Assembly (NCBI GenBank): GCA_900556095.1
Contig: USNU01000035.1
Coordinates: forward strand, 1-9,283
DNA from: an uncultured Bacteroidales bacterium
Lineage (GTDB): Bacteria > Bacteroidota > Bacteroidia > Bacteroidales > Paludibacteraceae
Length of the DNA stretch: 9,283 bases
Reading direction: 5' to 3'
Of the stretch, positions 7,292 to 9,283 are shown in pieces. Position 1 is the first letter of the stretch. Every line of letters begins with the position of its first letter. The notes below the pieces were generated by a model. It made no database searches. It was not told where the DNA came from and saw only the letters and a list, made by a program, of their open reading frames with translations. Both the position numbers and the translations under genes were made by a program.

Positions 7292-7370
7292 CTATGGTTA
7301 CTTGGTTACTTTCGTTACTTTTTGTACTTTTTGTACTTTTACTACTTTCCCACTTTTTCGCAAAAAGTAC
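7292..7370. repeat. Right GTAAC/GTAC repeat cluster, inverted relative to the left
   Basis: Positions 7292-7323 match module A and 7324-7348 match module B, both in reverse orientation. A perfect small hairpin follows: ACTTTTT (7352-7358), CGC, AAAAAGT (7362-7368). GTACTTTTTG (7324-7333) also pairs with CAAAAAGTAC (7361-7370). In the - strand reading the order is B then A, whereas the left cluster reads A then B on the + strand, so this is not one simple palindrome. Confidence 0.88.
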
Positions 7371-7404
7371 AAAATCCTACTCTATCTGGTACCTTCATTC
7401 TTCA

Positions 7405-7456
7405 TTCATAATTAGAAATGGTTCATAATTCGTAATTCATAATTCATAATTAGAAA
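7405..7456 (+). repeat. TTCATAATT direct repeats upstream of the reductase promoter
   Basis: TTCATAATT occurs at 7405-7413, 7422-7430, 7436-7444 and 7443-7451. The longer TTCATAATTAGAAA is present exactly twice (7405-7418 and 7443-7456). The last copy ends 4 bases before the TTTG box of the promoter. They may act as an AT-rich upstream element or be simple intergenic repeats. Confidence 0.8.
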
Positions 7457-7460
7457 AAAG

Positions 7461-7492
7461 TTTGCGCATTTCGTATTTTCTTTGTACCTTTG
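7461..7492 (+). promoter_or_regulatory. Bacteroidota-type promoter of the steroid reductase unit
   Basis: TTTG (7461-7464), a 20-base spacer and TACCTTTG (7485-7492) match the Bacteroidota consensus exactly. Transcription should start near 7497-7500, leaving a leader of about 68 nt. The leader contains GTGTA/TACAC (7512-7516 and 7521-7525, 4-base loop) and the palindrome GCGCATGCGC (7543-7552). TTTGCGC recurs at 7461 and 7501. These GCGCA motifs could be operator sites. Confidence 0.85.
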
Positions 7493-7567
7493 CAACCTAA
7501 TTTGCGCTGTGGTGTACAACTACACACTCTATAAAAATGTATGCGCATGCGCCTAAATACAAACTGA

Positions 7568-8371
7568 ATGGAACATATCTACACCCTTGAGTTCTTCAAC
7601 AACCTGCTTTTTATTATGGCTCTGGTGGGGCTGGTCGTTTTTATCGCACTCTATTTTGTCGATGCCGGTTATGGCAAGATGCGCACTGAGAAATGGGGAC
7701 CCGCCATCAATAATAAGATAGGTTGGTGTCTTATGGAAGCACCCGTGTTTATTGTCGTGCTTTTTCTCTATCTCCGTTCCATACATCTCTATGGAGGAGT
7801 TACACGAAATGCACCCTATTGGGTTTTTCTCTTGATCTTCGAAACCCACTATTTCCAGCGCTCGTTCATCTTCCCCTTCATAATGAAAGGGAAAAGCAAA
7901 ATGCCCTTGGTTATCATGGGGCTGTCTGTCCTTTGGAACCTGATAAACGGCTATGTACAAGGCTATTGGCTCTTCCATATCGCACCGAACTACAAACCTG
8001 AACTTTATACCGCTTCGTGGCTAACCGACCCACGTTTTATCATCGGTACGTGCATCTTCATTGCGGGAATGATTATCAATCTCCATTCCGACTATGTCAT
8101 TCGCCACTTGCGCAAACCCGGAGATACCAACCACTATCTGCCTAAGAAAGGTTTGTACAAATATGTAACGAGTGCCAACTATTTTGGTGAAATCACCGAG
8201 TGGCTTGGTTTTGCAATCCTCACTTGGTCCACAGCCGGTCTCTTGTTCTTCTGGTTCAGTTGCTGCAACCTCATTCCGCGTGCCAACTCTATCTATCATA
8301 AATACGAGGAAGAGTTCCCCGATGAGTTCAACCGCAAGAAACTGAAACGAATTATTCCGTTTATTTATTGA
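7568..8371 (+). CDS. 3-oxo-5-alpha-steroid 4-dehydrogenase (steroid 5-alpha-reductase, 5AR)
   Basis: A 267-residue integral membrane protein closely resembling animal SRD5A1/2, which reduce the delta-4 double bond of 3-oxo-delta-4 steroids with NADPH to 5-alpha products. E57 (CLMEAPV) matches the substrate-binding Glu57 region of SRD5A2. HYFQRSFIFP (94-103) holds the Tyr that binds the 3-keto group. NGYVQG (127-132), WLTDPRF (151-157), INLHSDYVIRHLRKPG (170-185) and ANYFGEITEWLGFA (203-216) are the NADPH-site motifs. The C-terminal RKKLKRIIPFIY matches the family end. About six to seven helices are predicted. In gut Bacteroidales such as Parabacteroides merdae and Odoribacteraceae, 5AR acts on bile-acid intermediates in the route to isoallolithocholic acid. 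It has a strong promoter and is followed by an OYE reductase. Family call is firm; bile acid against hormone substrate is inference. Confidence 0.95.
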   Translation: MEHIYTLEFFNNLLFIMALVGLVVFIALYFVDAGYGKMRTEKWGPAINNKIGWCLMEAPVFIVVLFLYLRSIHLYGGVTRNAPYWVFLLIFETHYFQRSFIFPFIMKGKSKMPLVIMGLSVLWNLINGYVQGYWLFHIAPNYKPELYTASWLTDPRFIIGTCIFIAGMIINLHSDYVIRHLRKPGDTNHYLPKKGLYKYVTSANYFGEITEWLGFAILTWSTAGLLFFWFSCCNLIPRANSIYHKYEEEFPDEFNRKKLKRIIPFIY

Positions 8372-8379
8372 TAATCCGC

Positions 8380-8428
8380 ATAGTATCTATAGTCGCCATG
8401 CCTCTATAGATACTATTTTTTCTTTTTT
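8380..8428 (+). terminator. Terminator-like hairpin between the two reductase genes
   Basis: ATAGTATCTATAG (8380-8392) and CTATAGATACTAT (8404-8416) form a perfect 13-bp stem with an 11-base loop, followed by a T-rich tract (T5 C T6, 8417-8428). It starts 8 bases after the 5AR stop and the T-tract ends 3 bases before the next ATG. No promoter is visible between the hairpin and that ATG, so it most likely acts as an attenuator with partial read-through, lowering expression of the second reductase relative to the first. The stem is AT-rich, so termination may be incomplete. Confidence 0.82.
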
Positions 8429-8431
8429 AGT

Positions 8432-9283
8432 ATGGAAGAATCCAAACTCTTTACACCCTATCAATTGGGGCCTATCACGCTCCGCAACCGTTTTATTCGC
8501 TCGGCAGCGTTTGAGAATATGTGCCACAACAATACGCCGTCGCAAGAACTGCACGATTATCACGTAAGTGTGGCGCGTGGTGGTGTGGGTATGACCACTG
8601 TGGCATATTGTGCCGTAGATTTGAGTGGCGTCAGTTTCGACGGGCAACTCTATGTGCGCGACGAAGCACTACCCGGCTTGCGCAAACTCACCGATGCTAT
8701 CCATGCCGAGGGGGCGAAAGCAAGTATCCAGTTGGGACACTGCGGAAACATGACCCATTTCTACACTTGCCATTGTATGCCGGTCAGTGCCAGCAACGGC
8801 TTCAATCTTTATTCGCCTACTATCCACCGCCGTCTGAAAGTGAGTGAGATAAAGCAACTTGTGAAGAAGTTCGGCGAAGCGGTTGATTTCTGCCGCGAAG
8901 CGGGTTTCGATTGCGTGGAGATTCACGCCGGGCATGCGTATCTCATCTCGCAGTTTATCAGTCGCCGCACCAATCGGAGACACGATGAGTATGGCGGCAG
9001 TTTCGAGAACCGCGTGCGTTTTATGAACGAGGTGCTTGACGAGGTGATGTTGCACGCCAAAGATGATATGGCAGTGGTCGTAAAAACCAATATGTGGGAC
9101 GCTTGCTGGCGCGGAACGGATATGGAAGAAGGTTTGCGCGTGGCACGCGAGATTCTCAAGCACAAGGTGCATGGTATCGTCCTTTCGGGCGGTACGGTCA
9201 GTGCTTCGCCCATGCGTATTTTGGGTGGCGCAATGCCAATCAAGACGCTGGCGCACTATATGCCTATGAAGAGTTTCTGGTGG
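8432..9283 (+). CDS. Old Yellow Enzyme family NADH:flavin oxidoreductase, candidate 5-beta-reductase (5BR), 3' end outside window
   Basis: An open frame of 284 codons from ATG 8432 to the right edge with no stop. The FMN TIM barrel is clear: LFTPYQLGPITLRNRFIRSA (6-25), the HAEGAKASIQLGH strand (91-103), FDCVEIHAGHAYLISQF (159-175) with the paired H165/H168 that bind substrate in this family, TNRRHDEYGGSFENR (180-194), and GIVLSGGTVS near the phosphate site. BaiH-type members carry an Fe-S site and NADH domain after the barrel; that part would be off the edge. Placed just after a 5-alpha-reductase, it is the likely 5-beta-reductase that saturates the same delta-4 bond on the opposite face, as known in gut Bacteroidales. 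The usual QLxHxGR motif is here QLGHCGN (100-106), with Asn for Arg. Family call firm, substrate inferred. Confidence 0.88.
   Translation, partial: MEESKLFTPYQLGPITLRNRFIRSAAFENMCHNNTPSQELHDYHVSVARGGVGMTTVAYCAVDLSGVSFDGQLYVRDEALPGLRKLTDAIHAEGAKASIQLGHCGNMTHFYTCHCMPVSASNGFNLYSPTIHRRLKVSEIKQLVKKFGEAVDFCREAGFDCVEIHAGHAYLISQFISRRTNRRHDEYGGSFENRVRFMNEVLDEVMLHAKDDMAVVVKTNMWDACWRGTDMEEGLRVAREILKHKVHGIVLSGGTVSASPMRILGGAMPIKTLAHYMPMKSFWW

Larger units (their letters stand above)
6743..7460. other. AT-rich, repeat-filled intergenic region without a credible gene
   Basis: About 700 bases separate the two divergent promoters. The longest ORF (7172-7411, 79 codons) is low-complexity (Tyr, Phe and Leu from the repeats themselves), so I do not call it. 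The region holds CAACTTT-type repeats (6786-6796, 6810-6828), facing GTAAC/GTAC repeats, a tandem 11-bp repeat, an extended hairpin, a perfect palindrome and TTCATAATT repeats, listed separately. I see no tRNA, rRNA, DnaA-box cluster, transposase remnant or CRISPR-like repeat/spacer structure. Confidence 0.75.

Noticed and set aside
7172..7411. 79-codon ORF in the intergenic region
   Set aside because: Its Tyr/Phe/Leu-rich product is generated by the TTTTGTACTT-type repeats, it lacks any family signature, and it spans several palindromes and repeats.
6865..7460. CRISPR array or replication origin in the repeat-rich region
   Set aside because: The repeats are short, irregular and unevenly spaced with no unique spacers of constant length, no cas genes are present, and no DnaA-box cluster is seen.
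8669..9256. 195-codon - strand ORF opposite the OYE gene
   Set aside because: The + strand frame encodes clear OYE motifs over the whole stretch; the opposite frame shows His/Ala-rich low-information sequence typical of a shadow.

Overview
The window looks like a chromosomal segment of a gut Bacteroidales bacterium (Bacteroides, Parabacteroides, Odoribacter or a relative). The evidence is two promoters of the Bacteroidota type (TTTG or CTTG, 20 bases, then TAnnTTTG), a YfhO-family membrane protein of the kind common in Bacteroides, a surface-polysaccharide gene block, and an AT-rich, repeat-filled intergenic region. I cannot name the species from sequence alone.

Left part (1-4118, + strand): the end of a surface-polysaccharide locus. 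In order it holds the 3' part of a GT-A-like glycosyltransferase, an unrecognised protein that may also be a transferase, a divergent FAD-dependent enzyme of the UDP-galactopyranose mutase superfamily, a possible 57-residue membrane ORF, a 54-codon remnant of canonical glf that has lost almost its whole interior, and an intact family 2 glycosyltransferase. Short gaps and an ATGA overlap suggest one transcription unit read from upstream of the window.

Middle (4184-6742, - strand): a large YfhO-family membrane protein, convergent with the polysaccharide block. It has its own promoter and an odd start region in which the translation-initiation sequence occurs three times; the first copy opens a 12-residue leader ORF.

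Intergenic region (about 6743-7460): roughly 700 bases with no credible gene. It holds GTAAC/GTAC-type short repeats facing each other across about 400 bases, a tandem 11-bp repeat, a long interrupted hairpin, a perfect 18-bp palindrome and TTCATAATT repeats.

Right part (7461-9283, + strand): a clear promoter, then a steroid 5-alpha-reductase homologue (267 aa) with SRD5A-like residues, then, after a perfect 13-bp terminator-like hairpin, the start of an Old Yellow Enzyme family flavoprotein that runs off the window. This pair matches the 5AR/5BR arrangement known from gut Bacteroidales that reduce the delta-4 double bond of 3-oxo-delta-4 bile acids and steroids to the 5-alpha and 5-beta products. 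It is the most biologically interesting content here: a likely steroid or bile-acid saturation module with a built-in attenuator between its two stereo-divergent reductases. A hydroxysteroid dehydrogenase would be expected just beyond the right edge.
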